Below, piece by piece: positions 1-6,883 of a stretch of 64,000 nt of DNA (position 1 is the stretch's first letter; each line of letters begins with the position of its first letter). Source of the DNA: a virus; IMG/VR virus record IMGVR_UViG_3300042317_000235, positions 1 to 64,000 of that record; one strand, 5' to 3'. The translations under genes and the position numbers were made by a program. The notes beneath the pieces are model-generated. The model made no database searches. It saw nothing but the letters and a program-made list of their open reading frames with translations, and had not been told where the DNA came from.

Positions 1-218
1 TACCGATTTTTCTTAGTTTCGGCTTCAAATATATCCGCGCATTCTCTATCACACCATCTCCTCTTGTATCCTATAAAGTCACCGCACGTCCAGCAAAGTC
101 CGGTGGGGTTAGTTGTATCTATTTGTGCAGCTTCTCTGCAAATAACTGCGATAAGTTTATCTCGCATCATCTCCTCATGCAGTGACGCGAGGTCTGTGTT
201 TCCTTCTTCTGTTGCCAT
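1..218 (-). CDS. DksA/TraR-like zinc-finger protein (partial, 3' end outside window)
   Basis: The frame opens at ATG 216-218 and stays open to the window edge, giving 72 residues with no stop. A helical N-terminal part (LASLHEEMMRDKLIAVICRE) is followed by a four-cysteine finger of the type NPTGLCWTCGD...RRWCDREC. This PTG-C-x2-C-x(n)-RR-x-C-x3-C pattern is typical of small phage DksA/TraR-like zinc-finger proteins, whose cellular relatives bind in the secondary channel of RNA polymerase. An effect on host transcription is an inference. It lies 1 bp after the stop of the DUF3310 gene and so ends the visible early array. Confidence 0.72.
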   Translation of the reverse strand, partial: MATEEGNTDLASLHEEMMRDKLIAVICREAAQIDTTNPTGLCWTCGDFIGYKRRWCDRECADIFEAETKKNR

Positions 219-219
219 G

Positions 220-522
220 TTATTTTTCGTTATGTATAAATACTAATCTAGACAGGTACCATTGCGCTTTCTGCAAGTCTTCATGTGCTTTACCTTTGTT
301 TCGGTATCGCCACATATACTTAAAGGCGTTGCCTCGCAGATACCCAATAAACTCTTCGGGCGTAAGCATTGCTTCCATCGCAACAATACATTCTATTTTA
401 CCATTTTTGTAGTGTGGAGGCTCGTTAACCATGTCTTCTTTTTTAGCTTCGTGTACTGAGTCACCCATGTATAATTGCCCCTGTGTGTATGCATCGTAAA
501 TTGTTTTAGGTTTGTCGTTCAT
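220..522 (-). CDS. DUF3310 family protein (T7 gp1.7-like nucleotide kinase family)
   Basis: This 100-residue protein has the DUF3310 core: PPHYKNGKIECIVAMEAML, then GNAFKYMWRYRNKG and LQKAQWYLSRL. Phage T7 gp1.7, a dTMP/dGMP kinase, carries the same small domain, so a part in nucleotide metabolism is plausible, and ThyX and dUTPase are nearby. I chose ATG 520-522, which follows a GGGAG ribosome site by 8 bp; an upstream TTG at 537 lies on top of that site and is less likely. Activity as a kinase is inferred from the family only. Confidence 0.75.
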   Translation of the reverse strand: MNDKPKTIYDAYTQGQLYMGDSVHEAKKEDMVNEPPHYKNGKIECIVAMEAMLTPEEFIGYLRGNAFKYMWRYRNKGKAHEDLQKAQWYLSRLVFIHNEK

Positions 523-734
523 AGTGTCATCTCCCAACCTGTCGGCTTTATTAAATGATGTTGTAAAAACTTTCTACACATCTTGTTGTCTAGTGAACTA
601 ACGTCCCTGCGCTTGCGTCTTTGCAAACTGTCTTGCACTCCTGCTACCACTGCACATCTCTTACATATTGTACTATCTGTTTTAAATACTGACTCTTCTT
701 TGATTAAGTTACATACCTCGCATAGCCTATTCAT
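519..734 (-). CDS. small zinc-ribbon protein
   Basis: A 71-residue protein with CEVC near the N-terminus and CKRC about 18 residues later, a classic pair of CxxC knuckles. A basic stretch (LQRRKRRD) follows. The start at ATG 732-734 overlaps the end of thyX and has GGAG 7 bp upstream. Its end overlaps the DUF3310 gene, so the three are translationally coupled. It may bind nucleic acid, but no specific family was recognised. Confidence 0.6.
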   Translation of the reverse strand: MNRLCEVCNLIKEESVFKTDSTICKRCAVVAGVQDSLQRRKRRDVSSLDNKMCRKFLQHHLIKPTGWEMTL

Positions 735-1302
735 GCTCAAGCTCCACAAATACGTTTGGTGCAATCTTATGTAGTTGATGGTTAATCTCATGCGCTACTT
801 CTCGTATCTCCCACTGCACTTCTTTACCACTGCGCAGTTTAATAAAGTCATACCACGCTTGGAAGTTACCGACTACCAGTAATTCTGTTGTCGTGCCTTG
901 TGGTAGGATGAATCGCGCATCTTCTTTTTTAACGCCATTTTTGATTAAGTTTTCATATAATATTTGAGCGTTATAAACAAAATCCTGCACACCATATTTA
1001 CTAATGCTTTCTGGAATAACTACGTTAGTTTCTTCTTCATTACAATAGCGCTGACTACGTTGCAAGAAATCTAAATGCTTACTGCGAACAAACTGATGTG
1101 AACAGATGCGGCTAATATCCTCAATCAAAAACGTAGCATGGGCAAAGCGTAGTGTTGATAAATGCCCTTTGGTTACGCAGTGATAGGCTCTCTTAATGCA
1201 CTGCTCTGGTGATTGTTCACCTGTCTTACCGTAGCATATTCCTGCAAGTAATCCGATATGTTCTTCTGGGTTAGGCGTGTGCTGAACTAGGGTTACTTTC
1301 AT
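727..1302 (-). CDS. thyX: flavin-dependent thymidylate synthase ThyX
   Basis: ThyX makes dTMP from dUMP using methylene-tetrahydrofolate and FAD/NADPH. The 191-residue protein shows the ThyX signature region ICSHQFVRSKHLDFLQRSQR: the usual RHR-x7-S-x-R motif appears here as RSK-x7-S-Q-R, so the spacing and the final S-x-R are kept but the H and second R are changed. ARFILPQGTTTELLVVGNFQ and the C-terminal REVAHEINHQL are also typical. ATG 1300-1302 follows GGAGG and overlaps the upstream stop; a further upstream start is possible but lies on the ribosome site. It shares an operon with dUTPase, which produces dUMP. Confidence 0.9.
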   Translation of the reverse strand: MKVTLVQHTPNPEEHIGLLAGICYGKTGEQSPEQCIKRAYHCVTKGHLSTLRFAHATFLIEDISRICSHQFVRSKHLDFLQRSQRYCNEEETNVVIPESISKYGVQDFVYNAQILYENLIKNGVKKEDARFILPQGTTTELLVVGNFQAWYDFIKLRSGKEVQWEIREVAHEINHQLHKIAPNVFVELEHE

Positions 1303-1607
1303 ATTTTGTCCTCCCACGAGAAGTTGTATCTATCTTTTACTTTATATATCAGTAAACCTCTTTCATCAAACTCATCTTCCTCCACCTCATCACACGTAAA
1401 CTCAGGCATAGTACCAAAAGTATAAGGAGATTTCTCATCAGGTACGCTGTCATATAACAAGCGTAATGCTTCTTGCATATTCCAGAACTTATCCATCACC
1501 TCTGTAAACTCTTTAAAAAACTCTTCAGTGACCTCAACTTCTTTACCAAACCCATCACCTATATCATATATGGGGTAGAGCTCATCCTCACTAACTTTTA
1601 GTTTCAT
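1299..1607 (-). CDS. acidic hypothetical protein
   Basis: 102 residues, strongly acidic (FTCDEVEEDEFDERG) and without cysteine pairs, membrane segments or a recognisable motif. It overlaps thyX by 4 bp (ATGA) and the next upstream gene by 4 bp, so it is translated as part of the thyX-dut operon. Function unknown; its strong acidity would fit a small inhibitor or DNA mimic, but nothing in the sequence proves that. Confidence 0.6.
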   Translation of the reverse strand: MKLKVSEDELYPIYDIGDGFGKEVEVTEEFFKEFTEVMDKFWNMQEALRLLYDSVPDEKSPYTFGTMPEFTCDEVEEDEFDERGLLIYKVKDRYNFSWEDKI

Positions 1608-1903
1608 TTCTTCTCACCTTTAAATGTTAGTTGCTTGCCCTCAGGAGTCATAAAACCAGTAAGACCTAGGTCATTATCAAAACTTCTAAAGCTATGTAGT
1701 CGCTGTCTTATAACCACTAAGGGTTCGTTAGTGCCTTCTCTTGTGCCTATGCGTATTCTAGGTGGTGATGCTTCTGGGTAATCTTCAGCTTGACTTAGGT
1801 ATATACCCTCAATAGTTTGCAGTGCCTCGATAAGTCTCCGTAAATCTAACCCATGACTATAAAAGAGCTTCATCACTACATCCATACATTCTTCTTCATT
1901 CAT
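1604..1903 (-). CDS. hypothetical protein
   Basis: 99 residues with a helical acidic N-terminus (EEECMDVVMKLFYSHGLDLR) and a C-terminal half predicted to be beta-rich (PRIRIGTREG, PLVVIRQRL). No family recognised. It overlaps both neighbours by 4 bp, which supports it being a real, coupled gene. Confidence 0.55.
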   Translation of the reverse strand: MNEEECMDVVMKLFYSHGLDLRRLIEALQTIEGIYLSQAEDYPEASPPRIRIGTREGTNEPLVVIRQRLHSFRSFDNDLGLTGFMTPEGKQLTFKGEKK

Positions 1904-2103
1904 TTCTTCTCTCCAGTAAGCTGATAAGGATGACAGGTTAAATTCCAGCGAGTAAAGTGAGTACCCATAGATTTAAGAACAAAGTCCTGTCTAACTGCCG
2001 CTGATTCGCATGATACCTTGTCTGCAAATGTTGATGTGCTTTGTGTAACTTCGCCAAAAGCCACAATAGTATTAATTAAAATATAAGCTGTTGTTGCAAT
2101 CAT
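1900..2103 (-). CDS. small protein with N-terminal hydrophobic segment
   Basis: 67 residues starting with a hydrophobic stretch (MIATTAYILINTIVAFGEV) that could be a signal or anchor, followed by a polar part with two cysteines about 25 residues apart. The ATGA overlap with dUTPase supports the start. The layout resembles the product at 6880-7128, another small protein with a hydrophobic N-terminus and two cysteines, so both may be exported to the periplasm and hold a disulfide. This is inference. Confidence 0.5.
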   Translation of the reverse strand: MIATTAYILINTIVAFGEVTQSTSTFADKVSCESAAVRQDFVLKSMGTHFTRWNLTCHPYQLTGEKK

Positions 2104-2540
2104 TTCCCTGTACTCCCGAAGCCACCCTCGCCACGTTCAGTGCTACTACTGAACTCCTCTACCTCTATAAACTCTGCTCGAATTACTGGAACAAAAAGCA
2201 TCTGTGCAATCCTGTCTTGTGGGGATATTTTATACAACCCGTTACCTGTGTTCTTAATACTAACTTTAAGCTCACCTTGATAGTCACTGTCGATAAGCCC
2301 TACCGAGTTACCCAACTTGATACCATAGTTATGTCCAAGTCCACTACGAGGCATGATAAGAGCCGCCGCTTCTACGTCATGGATATTTATTGCAATACCT
2401 GTCGGTATCATCGCAACCTCACCTAAATCTAACTTAATAGGCTTTGTGATGTTAGCTCTTAAGTCTACTGCCGCACTGCCCAAAGTTTCATAGGCAGGAA
2501 TAACTACATTCTTTGTTAACTTCTTAATTTCAATTTTCAT
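2100..2540 (-). CDS. dut: dUTP diphosphatase (trimeric dUTPase)
   Basis: Hydrolyses dUTP to dUMP and pyrophosphate, keeping uracil out of phage DNA and feeding ThyX. All five dUTPase motifs are visible in 146 residues: SAAVDLRA (1), PRSGLG (2), GLIDSDYQGEL (3), RIAQMLFVPV (4) and the C-terminal ERGEGGFGSTG (5). Length is typical for the family. It sits in a run of 4-bp overlapping genes with thyX, so substrate channelling through co-expression is likely. Confidence 0.96.
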   Translation of the reverse strand: MKIEIKKLTKNVVIPAYETLGSAAVDLRANITKPIKLDLGEVAMIPTGIAINIHDVEAAALIMPRSGLGHNYGIKLGNSVGLIDSDYQGELKVSIKNTGNGLYKISPQDRIAQMLFVPVIRAEFIEVEEFSSSTERGEGGFGSTGK

Positions 2541-2944
2541 TATCGTTCTCCAATACCGTGTTCTTTTTCTACTGCCCTGACAAACTTAAAATATGGATTA
2601 TTATCAATGTAACCATACTCGTTTAAAAAGCCGTAGACAGAACCAACATCATCTTTAACATGGTCAAGAGTGAATCCTGCATTGTATCCAATGTTGAAAA
2701 TTTCATCATCACTCAAAGGCTCACGTTTTGGTGGTGCTAGGTAGAGTGGCACATAATCTTTGTGGTTAGCATAATAACTATCATCTGTAAGACCGCCTTC
2801 TCCTTTTGTTGACATCCACGCCACAGGCACTTGCTCATCTAGGTCTAGTTCAGCTTGTATATCCCAGTACAAATCATAATGAGTTTCTTTTAGTTCGAGC
2901 AGTGTATCTCGCACTCTTTTTAACAACTCTCTTTCTTTACTCAT
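2540..2944 (-). CDS. conserved phage hypothetical protein
   Basis: 134 residues with an N-terminal amphipathic helix (ERELLKRVRDTLLELKE), then VPVAWMSTKGEGGLTDDS and YVPLYLAPPKREPLSDDEI. The pattern of PVAWM, a loop, then PLY-x-PPxR-x-LSDDEI recurs in many proteobacterial phage proteins of unknown role. The stop shares one base with the start of dut. No catalytic motif was seen. Confidence 0.65.
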   Translation of the reverse strand: MSKERELLKRVRDTLLELKETHYDLYWDIQAELDLDEQVPVAWMSTKGEGGLTDDSYYANHKDYVPLYLAPPKREPLSDDEIFNIGYNAGFTLDHVKDDVGSVYGFLNEYGYIDNNPYFKFVRAVEKEHGIGER

Positions 2945-2970
2945 AAATCACCCACATTTGATATACATCG

Positions 2971-3594
2971 TCAATTACACTTCGAAAAGCCGCAGCTTAC
3001 GCAAGTAACACAGCCATCCATCAATATTAAAGACTTGGTATTACATGACGTGCATAACTCAGCATTCTTTAAACCTTCTTCACCAACTTCTTCTTTCTTA
3101 GCTCCCAAGTACGCTTGTTGATGTTCATCCACTTCGACTTTAATCACGCCCGTTGCAACCAGATGTTGTTCGATAACTGTTCCTATCTCTGCTACGAGCG
3201 ATGGCATATACACACCACCTTTTTTATAGTAACCGCCTTTCGGGTCAAACACATTCTTAAGTTCTTCAACTAAAAACGTAGAGTCACCACCTTTTCTCCA
3301 CACTGCGGACACCAAGCGCGTTAATGCAAGTACCCACTGAAAGTGCTCCATGTTCTTACTGTTAATAAACATCTCGTAGGGATGACGCTCGTCACCGTTA
3401 AGCACCATATCGTTAATCGTAATATACAAAGCGTGCTCAGACTGCGGTGTCTTAATCTTATACGTTGTCCCTTGCAGGTATTCTGGTCGAGGCAGTAGCT
3501 CGTGCATCTTTTCTACATCTGCGGATACCGCAGGGGATTCTTCTTTATCAACTACTTTGTAGCCTGTAATCTTCTTATCTATTGTGTATGTCAT
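2971..3594 (-). CDS. TSCPD-domain protein (ribonucleotide reductase C-terminal-like)
   Basis: 207 residues that look like the C-terminal TSCPD region of class II ribonucleotide reductases as a stand-alone protein: HALYITINDMV, FINSKNMEHFQWVLALTRL, AVWRKGGDSTFLVEELKNVF, GVYMPSLVAEIG. It ends in a zinc-ribbon CTSC...CVTCVSCGFSKC. No catalytic reductase subunit is present in the window. Free-standing TSCPD proteins are common in phages; a regulatory or accessory role in nucleotide metabolism fits the thyX-dut neighbourhood but is not shown. AGAGG precedes the ATG. Confidence 0.78.
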   Translation of the reverse strand: MTYTIDKKITGYKVVDKEESPAVSADVEKMHELLPRPEYLQGTTYKIKTPQSEHALYITINDMVLNGDERHPYEMFINSKNMEHFQWVLALTRLVSAVWRKGGDSTFLVEELKNVFDPKGGYYKKGGVYMPSLVAEIGTVIEQHLVATGVIKVEVDEHQQAYLGAKKEEVGEEGLKNAELCTSCNTKSLILMDGCVTCVSCGFSKCN

Positions 3595-3596
3595 AC

Positions 3597-3755
3597 TTAC
3601 CTCTGATGTCTTATGTCATTAAAGATGGGGCGTTGTTCTTTGCATTTATCGCACTCACGATACCCCCGACTTTGATACACCCGCCAATGGGCGTGCTTAC
3701 AATTCACTGCGCTAGGCACAGGCGTTACTGCTTCTACCTTTTTAACTTTGTCCAT
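3597..3755 (-). CDS. small zinc-ribbon protein
   Basis: 52 residues from ATG 3753-3755, with GAGG just upstream. It holds CKHAHWR and ECDKCKEQRP, a C/H...CxxC arrangement that suggests a small zinc ribbon. It lies directly before the TSCPD protein gene. Function unknown; a nucleic-acid-binding role is possible. Confidence 0.5.
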   Translation of the reverse strand: MDKVKKVEAVTPVPSAVNCKHAHWRVYQSRGYRECDKCKEQRPIFNDIRHQR

Positions 3756-3823
3756 AGTATCCTCATTGATAAGCCAATAAACCCTACATAGGCAACAAGT
3801 GCCACCCAATCATCTAAGGTCAT
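3734..3823 (-). CDS. very small membrane protein
   Basis: 29 residues: MTLDDWVALVAYVGFIGL followed by a short basic tail (KLKR). It is one hydrophobic span with a positively charged C-terminus. AAGGGG lies 6 bp before ATG 3821-3823; another ATG lies two codons upstream. The frame overlaps both neighbouring small genes, as is usual in this array. It is one of two adjacent tiny membrane proteins. Confidence 0.4.
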   Translation of the reverse strand: MTLDDWVALVAYVGFIGLSMRILWTKLKR

Positions 3824-3902
3824 TGTCATCCCCTTTTGTGTACTCAATCATAAAACAGACCATAGTAATTCCAATTACAGTCCAGTACGTTATCTCAGCC
3901 AT
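3810..3902 (-). CDS. very small membrane protein
   Basis: 30 residues with a single hydrophobic stretch (WTVIGITMVCFMI) and a charged C-terminus (EYTKGDDNDLR). Its ATG lies inside the last codons of the upstream coiled-coil gene, in a GTTAGATGG context, and its end overlaps the next small membrane gene. The chain of overlaps supports coding, but at this length the call stays tentative. Confidence 0.38.
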   Translation of the reverse strand: MAEITYWTVIGITMVCFMIEYTKGDDNDLR

Positions 3903-4044
3903 CTAACACCTCTTGTTCTTCCATCGCTCGGAGCATCAGCTTGAGTTGCTGTATCTCTGCGAGGATTTTAAGTTTAACTTTCTTTAATTCTTTCTTGTTT
4001 TTCTGCGCCATCTCAAGGCGTTTAAACATTTCGTCTTTAGTCAT
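3895..4044 (-). CDS. small coiled-coil protein
   Basis: 49 residues, almost entirely a basic-acidic helix (KRLEMAQKNKKELKKVKLKI, then EIQQLKLMLRAMEEQE) with heptad-like spacing of L, I and M. AGGAGA lies 6-9 bp before ATG 4042-4044. It sits between polA and the tiny membrane genes. Probably a small oligomerising protein; partner unknown. Confidence 0.5.
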   Translation of the reverse strand: MTKDEMFKRLEMAQKNKKELKKVKLKILAEIQQLKLMLRAMEEQEVLDG

Positions 4045-4054
4045 CTCTTCTCTC

Positions 4055-5875
4055 CTAACAGTCAGCTATGCTTCTACCCCATCCACCCTCAGCCGCTAGT
4101 GGTATATCGGGCATCCATGTGGGGGGTTTGCACATCTCTTCAATTAAATAATCTAAGGCGTCCTGCGCCTCACCCTCTGGCACAACTATATACAGCGCGT
4201 CATGAATAGACAGCGCGATTTGATACCTCTTAGCTATGCGAACCATAGCCTCTGACATGATGCAACGGGCAGTCGCCTGTATACAATTATTAAATAATTT
4301 TGGTCCGTAAAGTCTATCATACCCATTGCGCAGTTTATACTTGTAACCCTTCTCGCCAGACGATTCGTCTATCACATTCTCAAGCTGTAGGTACTGCATA
4401 TATAGACCAGACGGGAGCTTCACACCGCGCTTACCATCCACTACATACAAACCGTTGCGACCAAATGTAAACGTACCATCGTCAGCGATTGCCTTAATAG
4501 CACTACTACACGTCTTCCAAAACGCTGTCACCCCTGTGTATGTATTGCGGTAGAGGTCAACGATGCGCTTCGCTTCCATCTCACCTAAGTCAGTGCCTGA
4601 CCCCGCTTTAATAGCAGATTGAAGTTTAGAGTGCCCGACACCAAATATTAGTGATAGTTGCGAAACTTTACCAATAAACCGCTGTGCCTTAGTTACCTCC
4701 TCATAAGGTACGTTAAACGCAAGGGATGCAAACTCCTTATACAAATCCCGACCATCACCTAGTGACTTGAGAGCCTCCATCTCATCACACACCCAAAGAC
4801 CCACACGCAGTTCAATGTTAGATAAGTCAGCCCCTACTACGACCATACCATCAGGTGCAACAATAGACTTTTTAAGTGTGCTATCTCTAGGCAAGTTCTG
4901 AAAGTTTACTTTCTGTCCACCACCTGCTGACCACCTGCCTGTTGCCGCACCATAATAGTTTAGCGGTATGGGTAAGTAATTAGTTCGTTTAGCGATTCCA
5001 ATAAAGCGTTCAGTCCGTGTTTCTTCGATTGTACTCTTAACACCAAGTCGCGTTGCGACCAGTACCTGCACATCTGGGTTCTCATGTTCGAGTAAGTCTT
5101 TGAGTCCGTCATCAGTCTTTGCGAAGGCATACGTTAGTTTTCCTGTAGTAGGTGATACTTTCATTGGTACATCAACCCCGTAGCTCTCAAGCAGTGCCGC
5201 AAACTTAGGGTTACTCATCAACTCTTTCTTATCGGCAACCACTCGACTCAGTAAGTCTTCCTTCTTTGTGCGTACTTCATGCAGGTAGGACTCCAGCATG
5301 GGCAGGTCGATAGTTAGCGTAGGGTTTGTTGCCATCTTAATAGTGATATCAATTAGCGATAGCTCTTGTGTGTTGAAGTGCGGCATCAGTGCATGGAATA
5401 GCTTATACGTAACCTCCACATCGTTCACACAGTATTCACCATACCTTGCAAGCTCTTCCTCAGTAAAGTCTTTGAGGTGTTTACCCAGTGCGTTCACAAC
5501 CTCCGTACCCTTCGCCCCTAGTTCATAATACTCTACTAGTTTAGCTAGGCTACCACCTACTGATATGCCGTGTATTGCACGAGCCATAGACAGGGTGTCT
5601 ATGTACCTCTTAGCCGTGATACCAAAATACTCTGATAGAATCGTTGCATCAAAGAAAGTGTTATGACATAGCAGTATCTGATTAGGTATATCGTATAAGT
5701 CTAGGTACGCCTTAAGCTCCTCCTTAGTTCCTGTGTAAAAGATAGTAGGCTTATCGTCTACCTTGATGCCTACACCAATCACCTCAAACTCATCACCGTT
5801 TACATACTCTTCAGTGGTTAGCTTGGATAAGCTGTAGGTCTTGCTGTAATACGTTTCCATATCTAGCGTAATCAT
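4055..5875 (-). CDS. polA: DNA polymerase, family A, with 3'-5' exonuclease domain
   Basis: The replicative polymerase. In 606 residues it has an N-terminal DnaQ-like exonuclease (ITLDMETYY for exo I, LCHNTFFDATIL for exo II, YGEYCVNDVEVTYKL for exo III) and a family A palm and fingers: motif A VVVGADLSNIELRV, motif B RFIGKVSQLSLIFGVG and motif C ALSIHDALYIVVPE. Motif B has F where most family members have Y (LIFG instead of LLYG/INYG). The start ATG overlaps the upstream stop (ATGA). The first 19 bp of the gene are duplicated upstream at 6122-6140. Confidence 0.95.
   Translation of the reverse strand: MITLDMETYYSKTYSLSKLTTEEYVNGDEFEVIGVGIKVDDKPTIFYTGTKEELKAYLDLYDIPNQILLCHNTFFDATILSEYFGITAKRYIDTLSMARAIHGISVGGSLAKLVEYYELGAKGTEVVNALGKHLKDFTEEELARYGEYCVNDVEVTYKLFHALMPHFNTQELSLIDITIKMATNPTLTIDLPMLESYLHEVRTKKEDLLSRVVADKKELMSNPKFAALLESYGVDVPMKVSPTTGKLTYAFAKTDDGLKDLLEHENPDVQVLVATRLGVKSTIEETRTERFIGIAKRTNYLPIPLNYYGAATGRWSAGGGQKVNFQNLPRDSTLKKSIVAPDGMVVVGADLSNIELRVGLWVCDEMEALKSLGDGRDLYKEFASLAFNVPYEEVTKAQRFIGKVSQLSLIFGVGHSKLQSAIKAGSGTDLGEMEAKRIVDLYRNTYTGVTAFWKTCSSAIKAIADDGTFTFGRNGLYVVDGKRGVKLPSGLYMQYLQLENVIDESSGEKGYKYKLRNGYDRLYGPKLFNNCIQATARCIMSEAMVRIAKRYQIALSIHDALYIVVPEGEAQDALDYLIEEMCKPPTWMPDIPLAAEGGWGRSIADC
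5857..5875. repeat. 19-bp direct repeat, copy at the polA start
   Basis: CCATATCTAGCGTAATCAT on the plus strand is the reverse complement of the first codons of polA (MITLDM). An exact copy lies at 6122-6140, 265 bp away, flanking the small gene at 5872-6114. Confidence 0.85.
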
Positions 5876-6114
5876 CTTGCCCTCTCCTTTAAACTTTTCT
5901 CAAGTCTTTTTAAGTCATTCATCATCCGTCTCTTTTCAATGGTAATTATATTTGCCACCATGTATTTATACTCTTTATCTGATAGTTCATGTGAGCATTC
6001 CATCTGTGTTTGACCATCATCTGACCAGCGATATATGTTTTTAATGTGCCCTCCCTCAAGAACTACTTGGACGTAAAAGTCTAATCTAAGACCCATTTCA
6101 TAACAGCCGTTCAT
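5872..6114 (-). CDS. hypothetical protein next to polA
   Basis: 80 residues from ATG 6112-6114: a beta-rich N-terminal half (RLDFYVQVVLEGGHIKNIY) and a C-terminal amphipathic helix (NDLKRLEKSLKERAR). No family recognised. It ends in an ATGA overlap with polA. It lies between two copies of a 19-bp repeat, the outer of which is a copy of the polA start, so it looks like an insertion in front of polA. A TTG start further upstream would add 14 residues. Confidence 0.5.
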   Translation of the reverse strand: MNGCYEMGLRLDFYVQVVLEGGHIKNIYRWSDDGQTQMECSHELSDKEYKYMVANIITIEKRRMMNDLKRLEKSLKERAR

Positions 6115-6121
6115 CTCGCCA

Positions 6122-6140
6122 CCATATCTAGCGTAATCAT
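6122..6140. repeat. 19-bp direct repeat, displaced copy of the polA start
   Basis: Exact copy of the first 19 bp of polA. In this position the ATG frame stops after nine codons, so it is not used as the polymerase start; it overlaps the TGA of the 43-residue gene upstream. It looks like a relic left by an insertion or duplication. Confidence 0.85.
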
Positions 6141-6271
6141 CACTTACCCCCAACAAGATTATATAAAATGATTTTAAATACTAATGACATATACACCACT
6201 CGATTACCTACCCAGTCCACCATTGAATTTTCAGTCCGCATAGCCTCTAATACTTTATCTAAATCACTCAT
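6140..6271 (-). CDS. small hypothetical protein
   Basis: 43 residues from ATG 6269-6271: a charged N-terminus (MSDLDKVLEAMRTENS) and a hydrophobic C-terminal part (VVYMSLVFKIILYNLVGG) that could span or lie on the membrane. The ATG overlaps the stop of the upstream membrane gene (ATGA context), and the 43-codon open frame fills the gap exactly. Function unknown. Confidence 0.45.
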   Translation of the reverse strand: MSDLDKVLEAMRTENSMVDWVGNRVVYMSLVFKIILYNLVGGK

Positions 6272-6471
6272 TTTGTCACCATGTTACCTTGCACATCGCG
6301 GGTTAACTCATATACCCCATACATTTTACCGTCTCGTAGCATGAATTCACCGATGTTTGTCTTAATGATTTCATGGTAGTGTCTGTGCAATGCGCAGACT
6401 GTGAGTGTACCTGCTAGTGTACCTGCTAAAAAGATTGCCACTGCAACCCAAATAAAGTTTTCATCTTTCAT
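6268..6471 (-). CDS. single-span membrane protein
   Basis: 67 residues with one clear transmembrane segment near the N-terminus (IWVAVAIFLAGTLAGTLTVC) and a soluble C-terminal part (FMLRDGKMYGVYELTRDVQG). The start is set at ATG 6469-6471; a GTG at 6483 overlapping the upstream stop would add four residues. The soluble tail should be cytoplasmic or periplasmic depending on topology. Function unknown. Confidence 0.5.
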   Translation of the reverse strand: MKDENFIWVAVAIFLAGTLAGTLTVCALHRHYHEIIKTNIGEFMLRDGKMYGVYELTRDVQGNMVTK

Positions 6472-6476
6472 ATCAA

Positions 6477-6689
6477 TCACCACAATTTTTTAGGACGTCC
6501 ACGAGGGGACAAATAAGTATTTACTAATGAGAACGCTTTTTCTAAATCCTCTACCGCCCATAAGAACGATGTCTTACCTTGATTGCTAATACCGACAGGC
6601 GACACGTTGAGAGCGATTAACTTCCTTCTAAGCGTAGCTTGTGACATCCCTGTCTTCTTCGTAAACTGTTTAATCGTCATGGTTTTCAT
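6477..6689 (-). CDS. helix-turn-helix DNA-binding protein (tandem paralogue B)
   Basis: 70 residues beginning MTIKQFTKKTGMSQATLRRK, a MerR/excisionase-like HTH with the turn at KTGMSQ. The C-terminus is basic (SPRGRPKKLW), like an AT-hook. The neighbour at 6686-6883 aligns along its length (MT-x-K...TL...L..LN..P.G...S..W...L..A), so the two arose by duplication. ATGA overlap couples them. Likely a transcription or replication regulator of the phage. Confidence 0.62.
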   Translation of the reverse strand: MKTMTIKQFTKKTGMSQATLRRKLIALNVSPVGISNQGKTSFLWAVEDLEKAFSLVNTYLSPRGRPKKLW

Positions 6690-6883
6690 AACCCCACCAT
6701 CCGATGTTTGATTCTGTCTTTAGCCATGTTTAAGTTGTCTATACTCCACACATAACTTGGTCTACGCCTGCTCACTTGTACTGACCCACACGGTGGGAAG
6801 TTTAGCTTCTCCAAATGAAACAGCAAGGTAGTCTTCGCTATCTTATGCAACTCACAGTATTCTTTAAGCGTCATCTCTGTCAT
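6686..6883 (-). CDS. helix-turn-helix DNA-binding protein (tandem paralogue A)
   Basis: 65 residues: MTEMTLKEYCELHKIAKTTL is an HTH of the same type as the next gene, with the wing region SRRRPSYVWSIDNL. The pair share the positions MTLKxxxxxxxIAxxTLxxxLxxLNxxPxG. The gene overlaps both neighbours by 4 bp. Binding site unknown; the palindromes at 13041-17956 are possible targets, but nothing links them directly. Confidence 0.6.
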   Translation of the reverse strand: MTEMTLKEYCELHKIAKTTLLFHLEKLNFPPCGSVQVSRRRPSYVWSIDNLNMAKDRIKHRMVGL

